Shown: positions 1-7,932 of the stretch, piece after piece
Position numbering within the stretch: position 1 is the stretch's first letter
Layout of the letters: every line of letters starts with the position of its first letter
Translations under genes and position numbers: made by a program
The notes under the pieces: model-generated
Told to the model about the DNA's origin: nothing
What the model saw: the letters and a program-made list of their open reading frames with translations, nothing else
Databases searched by the model: none
NCBI RefSeq assembly: GCF_002797735.1
Contig: NZ_PGFG01000001.1
Coordinates: 2,232,001-2,296,000 of the forward strand
Source: Thermoflavifilum aggregans
Lineage (GTDB): Bacteria > Bacteroidota > Bacteroidia > Chitinophagales > Chitinophagaceae
Direction of reading: 5' to 3'
Length of the DNA stretch: 64,000 nt

Positions 1-1565
1 TTGAAAAAAGCCTGAATAATTTTTTAAACATAACACAAAAATGCCTGAAGTTCATAGAAAACAGCAGAGGCAAGTATATCTTAGATAGAAGACTTTTGGA
101 AAAAATATACGACGCAGATGAGGAGACGATTGAAAAAGAGCTAAATAAGTACATGGCAAATCAGGAGCAAAATACATCTAACAGGAATCGGGAAACATAT
201 GATGTGAACACCTTTAAACAAAAAGATAAATTCATAAGAGATATTCGTGCTGATATCAAACTCTTTAAAGATATTTTAGATGAGTTGGGGCAAATGCAGC
301 TGTTACAGGATGATCCCAAGCTCAAATGCCTCATCCGGAATATTCGGGAACAGCGCAAAAAGGAACCTGCTCGGAAAATCGTTATTTTTTCTGAATATAA
401 CGACACTGTAGAATATCTTAAACCTCACCTGAATCAATATTTTCCAGAGCGTGTACTGGTGATTAAGGGCAATCTTACAAAAAAAGATATCACTGACCTG
501 TATGAAAATTTTGATGCATCCTGTCCTGCAAAAGATCAAAAAGATGATTATGACATTTTGCTGACTACCGACAAGATCTCAGAAGGATTTAACCTGAATC
601 GTGCAGGCATGATCATCAATTATGATATTCCATGGAACCCTGTTCGGGTAATTCAGCGCGTAGGCCGCATCAACCGCATCAGCAAAAAAGTATTCGACAA
701 GCTGTATATTGTAAACTTTTTCCCAACCGAAATCGGATCCAATATCAATAAAAGCCGGGAAATTGCAAGCAATAAAATGTTTTTGATTCACCATGCCCTG
801 GGAGAAGATGCTAAAATATTTGATATTGACGAAGAACCCAATCCGTCTGAACTGTATAAACGCATACAAAGCAATCCGGACGACTCCGGTGAAGAAAGTT
901 TCTATACCCGCATCCTGAAAAAATGGAATTCGCTGAAGAGTGCACATCCGGAACTGGAGGAATCCATAAAAAATCTTCCTCCCCGCATTAAAGTAGCGAA
1001 ATCATCAGATAAACATGAATTATACGTGGTGATAAAAAAAGGAAAATTATTTGTTTCATCTTATGATTTTGAAAACAAACAAGTGGTACCTTTGTCTGTA
1101 GAGGATATGATAGATCGCATAGAGCCCAAACCCCACGACCAGCCTGCTATCGAACTGAGTAAATCTTTCTGGGATGCCTATATGGAAGTGAAGAAAAATA
1201 GCCACCCGGATGCAAAAAGAAATCAGGGCAATCTCAATACAGCCAATAGCCTGGAACAAAGAACCATCAATGTATTAAAAAGCCTGATTGAAAACCAGGA
1301 AAACACATTGAACAAGCTAGACCCATCGTTTATCAGGATGCTTCTTGAAGATGTGAGGGAGTATGGAACGCTTCCCGATAGTACCTTGCGCCGGATTACA
1401 GAATTATCAACAAAGGATGCAAATGAACTTGTCAGAGAACTTAAAAATCTGGAGCGAATGCTCGGAAAAAATTATCTGGAAAAGGAAAAAGAAAAGCTCA
1501 AAAAAATAAATCCGGAAATTATTATCGCAATAGAAAACATTGCAGCATCACAAGCTAAACCATAA
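1..1565 (+). CDS. SNF2/DEAD-type helicase, C-terminal part (5' truncated by window edge)
   Basis: The frame is open from the first bases of the window, so the gene begins outside it and the ATPase half (Walker A/B) is not visible. What is visible is the RecA-like domain 2 of a superfamily 2 helicase: the IFSEYNDTVEYL strand, motif V around TTDKISEGFNLN and motif VI QRVGRINRIS, followed by about 280 residues of helical sequence I cannot assign. The arginine-finger motif form is typical of SNF2-like enzymes in restriction or defence loci. The methyltransferase gene starts 4 bases after the stop, so the two are almost certainly co-transcribed and act together, with the helicase as the probable DNA translocase of the system. 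The first start-like codon inside the window (TTG at 96) is not believed to be the real start. Whether a nuclease domain lies upstream cannot be seen. Confidence 0.85.
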   Translation, partial: EKSLNNFLNITQKCLKFIENSRGKYILDRRLLEKIYDADEETIEKELNKYMANQEQNTSNRNRETYDVNTFKQKDKFIRDIRADIKLFKDILDELGQMQLLQDDPKLKCLIRNIREQRKKEPARKIVIFSEYNDTVEYLKPHLNQYFPERVLVIKGNLTKKDITDLYENFDASCPAKDQKDDYDILLTTDKISEGFNLNRAGMIINYDIPWNPVRVIQRVGRINRISKKVFDKLYIVNFFPTEIGSNINKSREIASNKMFLIHHALGEDAKIFDIDEEPNPSELYKRIQSNPDDSGEESFYTRILKKWNSLKSAHPELEESIKNLPPRIKVAKSSDKHELYVVIKKGKLFVSSYDFENKQVVPLSVEDMIDRIEPKPHDQPAIELSKSFWDAYMEVKKNSHPDAKRNQGNLNTANSLEQRTINVLKSLIENQENTLNKLDPSFIRMLLEDVREYGTLPDSTLRRITELSTKDANELVRELKNLERMLGKNYLEKEKEKLKKINPEIIIAIENIAASQAKP

Positions 1566-1569
1566 AAGC

Positions 1570-4500
1570 ATGGAAGAACTTGTAAAGAACATCACGAAAG
1601 GATACCGCCGCGAACTTTTCGAAAAATATTTCCGACACAAAAACGATCTGTTTACACCTTATCAGGAAAAGATCCCTATCAACGGTCATGCTTCATTAGA
1701 GATGATAGGGGAAATAAAACAGAATTCACATGATACACTCATCGTATGTGCACAACCCGTAGAACAAGAATTGCATGCGCGCAGTGGCAAAAAAAAGCAG
1801 TATGAAGTTGGAAAACGGGTATTACAACAGTTGCAAGCAGATGCAGGTATTTTTATTTTCTATGATCGACAAGACCATTTTCGCATTTCTTATATCCGCA
1901 CCTATTATCAAGGAACCCGCCGCACCTTCAGCCATTTTAAACGAATGACCTATTTTGTAAGTCCTGATCAAACGAATCGGACTTTCATCCAGCAAATGGC
2001 TCAGGCAAAGTTTGATTCTCTGGATACAGTAGAAGAGGCATTTTCATTAAAAGAGCTTACCAAAGAATTCTATCAGGAAATAGTGGATTGGTACAATCGA
2101 GCTAGAGAAATAGTCAGATTCCCAAATGATAATAATAAACCAAACGGAGAAAGAGAAATTGCATTGATTCGTTTCATTACCCGGATGATATTCATCTGGT
2201 TTATGAAAGAAAAAGATTTAATAGCTAAAGACTTGTTTGATGAGAAATATATACACAATATTCTCAAAAGCCTGAAACCTGATGAAACCACTTATTACAA
2301 AGCCATTTTGCAGAACCTGTTTTTTGCCACATTAAACACACGTGTAGAAGAACGTAGATTCCGCGATGAAAAACGCTTTCAGCATGGTTTCAACAAAGAT
2401 TTTGGAAATACTTACGTGTATCGATATGAAAATTTATTCCGGGATGCTGAACAAATGAAGGAGTTATTTTCAAATATACCTTTTCTGAATGGTGGATTAT
2501 TTGAATGCCTGGACGAGCCCAATCGGGATAATTATGTGGATGGATTCACGGATCGCATGAAGTATCAACCCGAATTCCCTAACAAACTATTTTTTAATGA
2601 TAACGAAAAAGAAAAAGGGCTGATCAATATCCTTTCTTCCTACAACTTCACTATTGATGAAAACACACCCAACGATGAAGAAATTGCCCTGGATCCGGAA
2701 TTGCTGGGTAGAATATTTGAGAATCTGTTGGCCAGTTACAACCCGGAAACATCTGAAAATGCACGCAAAGCCACCGGCAGTTATTATACTCCGCGAGAGA
2801 TAGTGGATGATATGGTTAACCGGACGCTTCAGGCTTATTTTCTGCACAAGCTCACGGCTTCCGCGCAAGCTATATCGGATAGTGAAAAACAAAATATTGA
2901 GCAGAAACTGGAACAATTATTTTCATACGAAGAGGAAAACAATCCGTTTGATGATGCAACAACCGAACAACTCATTAACTTGATTCATCAGTTAAAGATT
3001 ATAGATCCGGCAGTGGGAAGCGGTGCTTTCCTGATGAGCCTGTTACATCGTTTGGTATTTATTCTATCCAAACTCGACCCGCATAATCATAAATGGAAGC
3101 AGCAGCAATTGGATGCATTACAACGGATTCCGGACCCAACCTTACGAGACACACTGCAGAAAACGGTTGAAGAACGATTCAGAAACAATGAACTGGATTA
3201 TGGCAGAAAGCTGTACCTGATTCAGAATTGCATGTACGGGGTGGATATACAACCTATTGCCATTCAGATTGCCAAACTTCGTTTTTTTATTTCCCTGCTG
3301 GTAGATGAAAAAATAGATCGCGATGCAGACAATTGTGGCATTGAACCCCTGCCTAATCTGGAAACGCATTTGGTAGCAGCTAATACATTGATCGGGTTAA
3401 AAAAACAAAGTAGCACGCAGAATACGCAGATAATAAATTATAAAATACAAGAAATTACAGAAGAAATTAAGAAAATCAGGGATAAATACTTCACTGCCAC
3501 CAGCCACGAAGAAAAGAAAGAAATTCAGGAGCGCGATCAAAAATTACGTGAACAGTTAAAGAATCTCATGAAAGACGATGGCTGGTATAAAGATGATGCC
3601 GAGAAAATTGTTGCATTCGATCCTTATCATCTGGATCAGGCGGTGGATTGGTTTGATCCCTATTGGATGTTTGGCGTAAATGCCTTCGACATCGTGATGG
3701 GGAATCCGCCTTATATTCAGCTACAGAAAGCTATTGATCCCCAAAGAAAGCATGCCGATCTGTATAAAGACGAGGGTTATGTAACATTTGATCGCACCGG
3801 CGATATTTATTGCTTGTTTTATGAAAAAGGCATCATGCTGCTGAAACAAGGTGGTATTCTTGCTTTTATCACTTCCAACAAATGGATGCGTGCGGGTTAT
3901 GGTGAAAAGCTTCGCAAATTCTTTCTCTCCCGCAATCCATTGGTATTGATTGATTTGGGACCGGGTGTGTTTGAAAGTGCAACCGTTGATACCAGTATCC
4001 TGATCATTCAGAAAGCACCTAATCAAAAGGCTTTGAAGGCAGTAACCATACAGAAAAACACAAATAAACCCAAAAGCAGGAAAGAAAAATTTGATCTGCA
4101 CAATTATGTAAAAAATCACTCCGTAACTCTTACAAAACTAAGCCAGGATGCCTGGTTTATAGGCAGCGATGCCGAGCAACGGCTCAAAGAAAAAATTGAG
4201 CGCCTTGGCAAACCCCTCAAAGATTGGGATGTAAATATTTACTATGGCATTAAAACCGGATTAAACGAAGCCTTTATCATCAGCACACAAAAGCGGGATG
4301 AGATTTTGGCGAATTGTAAGACGAAAGACGAACGCCGCCGCACCGAAGCCATGATCAAACCCATTTTGCGAGGCAGGGATATCAAGCGGTATTATTATGA
4401 CTGGGCAGGGTTGTGGGTGATTTTTATCCCTTGGCATTTCCCTTTACACGAAGATTTGACCATACAAGGAGCAAGCGAAAAAGCGGAAAAAGAATTTCAA

Positions 4501-5067
4501 AGACAATATCCTGCAATCTATCAACATTTATTGCAATTCAAGGAGCCTTTATCAAAAAGAAACAAAGAAGAAACTGGTATACGATATGAATGGTATGCCT
4601 TGCAAAGATGCGCTGCAACCTACTACTCCGAGTTTGAGAAGGAGAAGATTTTTTTTAAAGCAGTAGGGAGGAATTTAACGTTTGCAAAAGTAGATCCTGG
4701 AATAATGCTGACTGCACCAGCATCATTTTTAACAGGAAATAATCTGAATTTTATATTAGGTGTTTTATGTAGCAAATACACTACCTATTATGTAGAGCAG
4801 ACATCAGATAAAACAGGAGCAGGAGATATAATGCTTAATGTTCAATCATTTGAAAGAATAAAAATTCCCCCCATCACCCCAACCAACAAGCCCATCGTTC
4901 AGCAAATCGAGGCGTTGGTGGATAACATTCTCGCCGTCAAAAAACAAAACCCCAACGCTGACACCACCGCCTGGGAGCGGGAGATAGATGAACTGGTGTA
5001 TAAATTATATGATTTAACGGAGGAGGAGGTAAAAATCATTGAAAATAATATAAACCAATCAGTATAG
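1570..5067 (+). CDS. Eco57I/type IIG-like adenine-specific DNA methyltransferase
   Basis: A 1,165-residue protein with the layout of Eco57I-class enzymes. It has an unassigned N-terminal region (about 1-390), a GSYYTPREIV helix motif at about 403-412, the SAM-binding motif DPAVGSGAF at about 479-487, the catalytic NPPY at 712-715 and a C-terminal TaqI-like target-recognition region (about 860-1140). NPPY is the signature of N6-adenine methylation. The start is ATG 1570; an upstream TTG at 1540 would overlap the helicase and adds nothing recognisable. The gene follows the helicase by 4 bases and its stop overlaps the Shine-Dalgarno of the next gene. The pairing suggests a restriction-modification or related phage-defence system (type IIG-like or BREX/DISARM-like). 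No nuclease motif is evident to me in this protein, so restriction activity is inference. The last roughly 45 codons are duplicated as a relic near 6,990-7,112. Confidence 0.9.
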   Translation: MEELVKNITKGYRRELFEKYFRHKNDLFTPYQEKIPINGHASLEMIGEIKQNSHDTLIVCAQPVEQELHARSGKKKQYEVGKRVLQQLQADAGIFIFYDRQDHFRISYIRTYYQGTRRTFSHFKRMTYFVSPDQTNRTFIQQMAQAKFDSLDTVEEAFSLKELTKEFYQEIVDWYNRAREIVRFPNDNNKPNGEREIALIRFITRMIFIWFMKEKDLIAKDLFDEKYIHNILKSLKPDETTYYKAILQNLFFATLNTRVEERRFRDEKRFQHGFNKDFGNTYVYRYENLFRDAEQMKELFSNIPFLNGGLFECLDEPNRDNYVDGFTDRMKYQPEFPNKLFFNDNEKEKGLINILSSYNFTIDENTPNDEEIALDPELLGRIFENLLASYNPETSENARKATGSYYTPREIVDDMVNRTLQAYFLHKLTASAQAISDSEKQNIEQKLEQLFSYEEENNPFDDATTEQLINLIHQLKIIDPAVGSGAFLMSLLHRLVFILSKLDPHNHKWKQQQLDALQRIPDPTLRDTLQKTVEERFRNNELDYGRKLYLIQNCMYGVDIQPIAIQIAKLRFFISLLVDEKIDRDADNCGIEPLPNLETHLVAANTLIGLKKQSSTQNTQIINYKIQEITEEIKKIRDKYFTATSHEEKKEIQERDQKLREQLKNLMKDDGWYKDDAEKIVAFDPYHLDQAVDWFDPYWMFGVNAFDIVMGNPPYIQLQKAIDPQRKHADLYKDEGYVTFDRTGDIYCLFYEKGIMLLKQGGILAFITSNKWMRAGYGEKLRKFFLSRNPLVLIDLGPGVFESATVDTSILIIQKAPNQKALKAVTIQKNTNKPKSRKEKFDLHNYVKNHSVTLTKLSQDAWFIGSDAEQRLKEKIERLGKPLKDWDVNIYYGIKTGLNEAFIISTQKRDEILANCKTKDERRRTEAMIKPILRGRDIKRYYYDWAGLWVIFIPWHFPLHEDLTIQGASEKAEKEFQRQYPAIYQHLLQFKEPLSKRNKEETGIRYEWYALQRCAATYYSEFEKEKIFFKAVGRNLTFAKVDPGIMLTAPASFLTGNNLNFILGVLCSKYTTYYVEQTSDKTGAGDIMLNVQSFERIKIPPITPTNKPIVQQIEALVDNILAVKKQNPNADTTAWEREIDELVYKLYDLTEEEVKIIENNINQSV
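4914..5046 (+). repeat. Intact copy of a duplicated methyltransferase 3' end
   Basis: The end of the methyltransferase gene from about 4914 to 5046 is matched codon for codon by sequence at about 6985-7110, downstream of the PIN-GNAT and ASCH genes. The best conserved block begins ATAACATTCTCGCC at 4922 here and at 6993 in the relic. The copy here is in frame and functional. The offset between copies is about 2.07 kb, which is the size of the two-gene cassette plus its junctions. Confidence 0.8.
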
Positions 5068-5072
5068 GAGGT
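5066..5072 (+). promoter_or_regulatory. Strong Shine-Dalgarno before the PIN-GNAT gene
   Basis: AGGAGGT lies 4 bases before the ATG at 5077 and shares bases with the methyltransferase stop codon. A near-consensus Shine-Dalgarno is rare in Bacteroidota and is not seen before the housekeeping genes in this window, which points to a foreign origin for the cassette. It fixes the start of the downstream gene at 5077. Confidence 0.75.
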
Positions 5073-5076
5073 AGAT

Positions 5077-6630
5077 ATGAAAAATTATAAAATTTTACTC
5101 GATACCAATATAATTATTCACAGGGAAACTGAAAAAATTATCAATCCCGATATAGGAAAATTATTTAACTGGTTAAGCAGAATAGAAACTAAAATCTATT
5201 ATCACCCGATCACTAAAGAAGAACTAAATCAACTTAAGAATAAAGAAAAGAAAAAAACAATTAACATAAAATTGGAATCTTATGACGAATTAATTGTTCA
5301 AAATGAATTAGAACCTGAGGTTAAGAAAGTATCAGAAGAATTTGACAAAACAACCAATGATAAAAACGATACTTTGCTACTGAATGAAATCTACAAAGGA
5401 ACTGTTGATATACTTATTACAGAAGATAAAAAAATTCATCAAAAAGCAAAACTGTTGAACATATCTGATAAAGTTTTTACGATTGAAAGTTTTTTAGAAC
5501 GTGCAAATATTGAATCCCCAGGTATGACTGAATACAAAGTATTAAGTGTTTATAAATCTTTTTTTGGGAATATTAATTTAAATGATAATTTTTTTAATTC
5601 ATTTAAAGAAGATTATCCAAAGTTTGGAAAATGGTTTAGAAGAAAATCAAATGAACCCGTTTATATTTCAACTACTGAAAATGGTGAATTGTGCGCATTT
5701 CTATACCTTAAAGTAGAAGACAAGGATGAAAACTATAGTGATATTGATCCAATTTTTCCAATAAAGAACAAGAGATTAAAAATTGGAAGCTTTAAAGTTA
5801 GTTTAAACGGCTATAAATTAGGTGAACGATTTTTAAAAATTATATTTGATAATGCTATAAAACAAAATGTGGATGAAATTTATGTTACTATTTTTGAAAG
5901 AAGTGAAGAACAAAGGAGATTAATTGCCTTATTGGAAGAATGGGGCTTTTATAAATGGGGTTCAAAAACAAGTACAGGTGAATTAGTCTATGTAAGAGAT
6001 TTTAGCAAAAGATTTGATATTAACGATCTTAAAAAAACATATCCTTTTATATCGCTTCGTGAAGATAATAACGTTTTTATAGTTCCAATCTGGCCTGTTT
6101 ATCACACAGAATTATTGCCCGATTCTATTCTGCGAACAGAATCCCCTGATAATTTTAAAGAAGACAAACCACATAGAAATGCAATTTCTAAAGTTTATAT
6201 CTCTTACTCAATAAATAGAGATATTAAAAAAGGCGATATAATACTTTTTTATAGAACAGCAGAAGAAGGAAAATCTGCTTATTATTCAGCTTTAATAACA
6301 ACCATTGGAATCGTTGACGAAGTAATTGACAATATTAAGAGTGAGGATGAATTTATTTCAAAAGCAAGAAAAAGAAGCGTTTTTAATGAAGAAGAACTCA
6401 AAAAATGGTGGAATCGTAAAAATAAAAACAAACCATTTTTAATAAATTTTTTACACATTTATTCTTTTACTCCTAAACAACGTTCCAAACTTATACGAAA
6501 AAACCTTTTACATTTAGGTATACTCACTGGAGAAGAAAATGAACTACGAGGTTTAAAAAAAATAACTAAAGAACAACTTAAAACCATAATAAAGGAGGCA
6601 AATATCGATGAAAGTTATTTTATCTATTAA
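5077..6630 (+). CDS. PIN-GNAT-PUA-like three-domain protein, function unknown
   Basis: A 517-residue protein that I read as three fused domains. Residues 1-140 resemble a VapC-like PIN nuclease: LLDTNIII with D9, acidic E48/E49, D98 in KNDTLLL and D117 in LITEDKK, matching the usual four acidic positions. Residues about 155-300 resemble a GNAT acetyltransferase, with an acetyl-CoA-loop-like GYKLGERFL and the beta-strand DEIYVTIF. Residues about 320-500 resemble an EVE/ASCH-type PUA-like fold (VFIVPIWPVYHTELLP, KKGDIILFYRT). The gene is strikingly AT-rich, has a strong Shine-Dalgarno, starts 9 bases after the methyltransferase and overlaps the ASCH gene by 23 bases. Possible roles are RNA cleavage or modification as a toxin, or an effector linked to the upstream methyltransferase. 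No function is demonstrated. Confidence 0.75.
   Translation: MKNYKILLDTNIIIHRETEKIINPDIGKLFNWLSRIETKIYYHPITKEELNQLKNKEKKKTINIKLESYDELIVQNELEPEVKKVSEEFDKTTNDKNDTLLLNEIYKGTVDILITEDKKIHQKAKLLNISDKVFTIESFLERANIESPGMTEYKVLSVYKSFFGNINLNDNFFNSFKEDYPKFGKWFRRKSNEPVYISTTENGELCAFLYLKVEDKDENYSDIDPIFPIKNKRLKIGSFKVSLNGYKLGERFLKIIFDNAIKQNVDEIYVTIFERSEEQRRLIALLEEWGFYKWGSKTSTGELVYVRDFSKRFDINDLKKTYPFISLREDNNVFIVPIWPVYHTELLPDSILRTESPDNFKEDKPHRNAISKVYISYSINRDIKKGDIILFYRTAEEGKSAYYSALITTIGIVDEVIDNIKSEDEFISKARKRSVFNEEELKKWWNRKNKNKPFLINFLHIYSFTPKQRSKLIRKNLLHLGILTGEENELRGLKKITKEQLKTIIKEANIDESYFIY
6591..6598 (+). promoter_or_regulatory. Strong Shine-Dalgarno before the ASCH gene
   Basis: AAAGGAGG sits 9 bases before ATG 6608, inside the 3' end of the PIN-GNAT gene. 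It sets the start of the ASCH gene and implies translational coupling of the two overlapping genes. Like the site at 5066, it is unlike the Shine-Dalgarno-poor leaders elsewhere in the window. Confidence 0.7.
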
Positions 6631-7063
6631 ACCTGAATTTGTTGAAAAAATTTTAAACGGTGAAAAAAAATTCGAATTCAGGCGACGGATATTTAAGAAA
6701 GATGTTGAAAGGGTTATTGTTTATGCTAGTTCACCAGTAAAAGCAGTAATTGGCGAGTTTAGTGTCGATGATATAATTGAGGATAAATTAGATTTTTTGT
6801 GGGAATTAACTAAAAACAATTCAGGAATATCAAAAGAATTCTTCTACAAATATTTCAAAAATAAAAATACCGGATATGCTATTAAGATTAAAAATTTTTT
6901 CAAATATGAACATCCAATTAACTTAAATTCTTTTGGTATAAACTATCCACCCCAATCATACGTATACCTAAAAACCAGTTGTTTTGTAGGTAATAACATT
7001 CTCGCCGCCAAAAAAACAAAACCCCAACGCCGATACCAGCGCTTGAAAGCGGAGGATAGATGA
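6608..7063 (+). CDS. ASCH-domain (PUA-like) small protein with relic-derived C-terminus
   Basis: The N-terminus (MKVILSIKPEFVEKILNGEKK, then FEFRRR) is the classic start of ASCH proteins, a PUA-like fold linked to RNA binding or RNA processing. Residues 1 to about 125 form the domain. The last roughly 25 residues are odd: from about position 6,985 the frame runs into a decayed copy of the methyltransferase tail, so GNNILAAKK matches DNILAVKK of the methyltransferase. An extra A then shifts the frame and it ends in an unrelated basic peptide at 7063. The natural stop was probably lost at this junction. The gene overlaps its upstream partner by 23 bases. Partnership with the PIN-GNAT protein (toxin-antitoxin-like or co-effector) is inferred from the overlap only. 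Confidence 0.8.
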   Translation: MKVILSIKPEFVEKILNGEKKFEFRRRIFKKDVERVIVYASSPVKAVIGEFSVDDIIEDKLDFLWELTKNNSGISKEFFYKYFKNKNTGYAIKIKNFFKYEHPINLNSFGINYPPQSYVYLKTSCFVGNNILAAKKTKPQRRYQRLKAEDR

Positions 7064-7112
7064 GTGAGTGTATCAACAATAGCTTGAGTGAGGAGCAGAC
7101 ATACATCATAAA
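6985..7112 (+). pseudogene. Relic of a methyltransferase 3' end
   Basis: Read in the methyltransferase frame, this stretch aligns with the last 45 or so codons of the gene ending at 5067: NILAAKK, then (after one inserted A) QNPNADTSA, RIDE and VY in the same order and spacing. The tryptophan codon TGG has become TGA, and further stops fall where the intact copy has Leu, Tyr and Thr codons. It is therefore a dead, separately decayed copy and not a recent duplication. Its position directly after the AT-rich cassette suggests the cassette arrived at the 3' end of a resident methyltransferase gene, or that the main gene body was replaced by recombination. Confidence 0.75.
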
Positions 7113-7141
7113 ACAACAACCATAAAATACAAACCTAATAT

Positions 7142-7169
7142 CCACCATCTTCGTTTCATGCGATGGTGG
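7142..7169. other. Hairpin in the spacer between the defence locus and queE
   Basis: CCACCATC (7142-7149) and GATGGTGG (7162-7169) form an 8-bp stem with a 12-base loop between two convergent gene ends. There is no T-tract on either side, so it is at best a weak or factor-dependent bidirectional terminator. The rest of 7,113-7,250 holds nothing I recognise. Confidence 0.35.
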
Positions 7170-7250
7170 GGATAAGATTATAAGTTGGAATCAGATAAAT
7201 CCTCCCTTATCAGGATAAGCACCCGATCGCGGAAATATGAAATGAGCAAT

Positions 7251-7922
7251 TTATGGTATATGCACGTATTTATGCAACTGCAGCGAAAGTTCCCATTGCG
7301 GATGTTGCTGGATATAGGCAATAATCAGTGGTGCCATTTGTGCACAGCGGCTCCATTCAGGCTGTAGGTATAGCCTGCACGAGTCTGATACCTGGCGGGC
7401 ATAGCTTTCAGCCCAGCTGAAATCGGAACGGTGATAAATGACCACCTTCAGCTCATGTGCCTGGCGGCAAACGCTCTCCAGCGGGGGCTTGAATTTTTTG
7501 GGCGAAAGGCAGATCCAGTCGAAATCACCGATCACCTCATGGGCGCCGGAAGTTTCCAGATGAACCCGGAAACCGCGCTGGTGCAAGGCATCGCAAAGGG
7601 CGCTAAGATCATACAAGGTAGGCTCGCCGCCGGTTACAATGGCTAGGCGCGCAGGATGTGCGGCCGCCTCATCGGCCAGCTGCTGTACTGTTTTCTGCAG
7701 ATACCCTTCGGTTGCCCAGCTTTCCTTGACATCGCACCACACACAACCCACATCGCAGCCCGCCAGCCGGATGAAAAAGGCAGCCCTGCCCTGATGAAAA
7801 CCTTCGCCCTGCAGGCTGTAAAAAGTCTCCATCACCGGCAGCCGGCCGGGATCTGCCGCATTCAACGGCCAGGCTGTGTCAGCCACCTTCAGGGGTTTGA
7901 TATGTGCTGTATCGGTAGGCAT
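7251..7922 (-). CDS. queE: 7-carboxy-7-deazaguanine synthase QueE
   Basis: A radical-SAM enzyme that converts 6-carboxy-tetrahydropterin to 7-carboxy-7-deazaguanine in queuosine/7-deazapurine biosynthesis. The N-terminal METFYSLQGEG motif and the CDVGCVWC cluster (Cys56, 60 and 63, the CX3CX2C iron-sulfur binding pattern) are diagnostic, and VTGGEPTL is the SAM-binding GGEP motif. I use the ATG at 7922 (223 residues), which leaves 10 bases to folD. The frame extends to 7967 but would overlap the folD stop by 35 bases without adding family-like sequence. Co-directional with folD, probably one transcript; both draw on pteridine/folate chemistry, though the link may be incidental. No other queuosine genes are visible here. 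Confidence 0.93.
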   Translation of the reverse strand: MPTDTAHIKPLKVADTAWPLNAADPGRLPVMETFYSLQGEGFHQGRAAFFIRLAGCDVGCVWCDVKESWATEGYLQKTVQQLADEAAAHPARLAIVTGGEPTLYDLSALCDALHQRGFRVHLETSGAHEVIGDFDWICLSPKKFKPPLESVCRQAHELKVVIYHRSDFSWAESYARQVSDSCRLYLQPEWSRCAQMAPLIIAYIQQHPQWELSLQLHKYVHIP

Positions 7923-7932
7923 TTCTGCAAAG

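Noticed and set aside
1540-1569. TTG start at 1540 for the methyltransferase
   Set aside because: It would overlap the helicase and adds ten residues without family resemblance; ATG 1570 is better.
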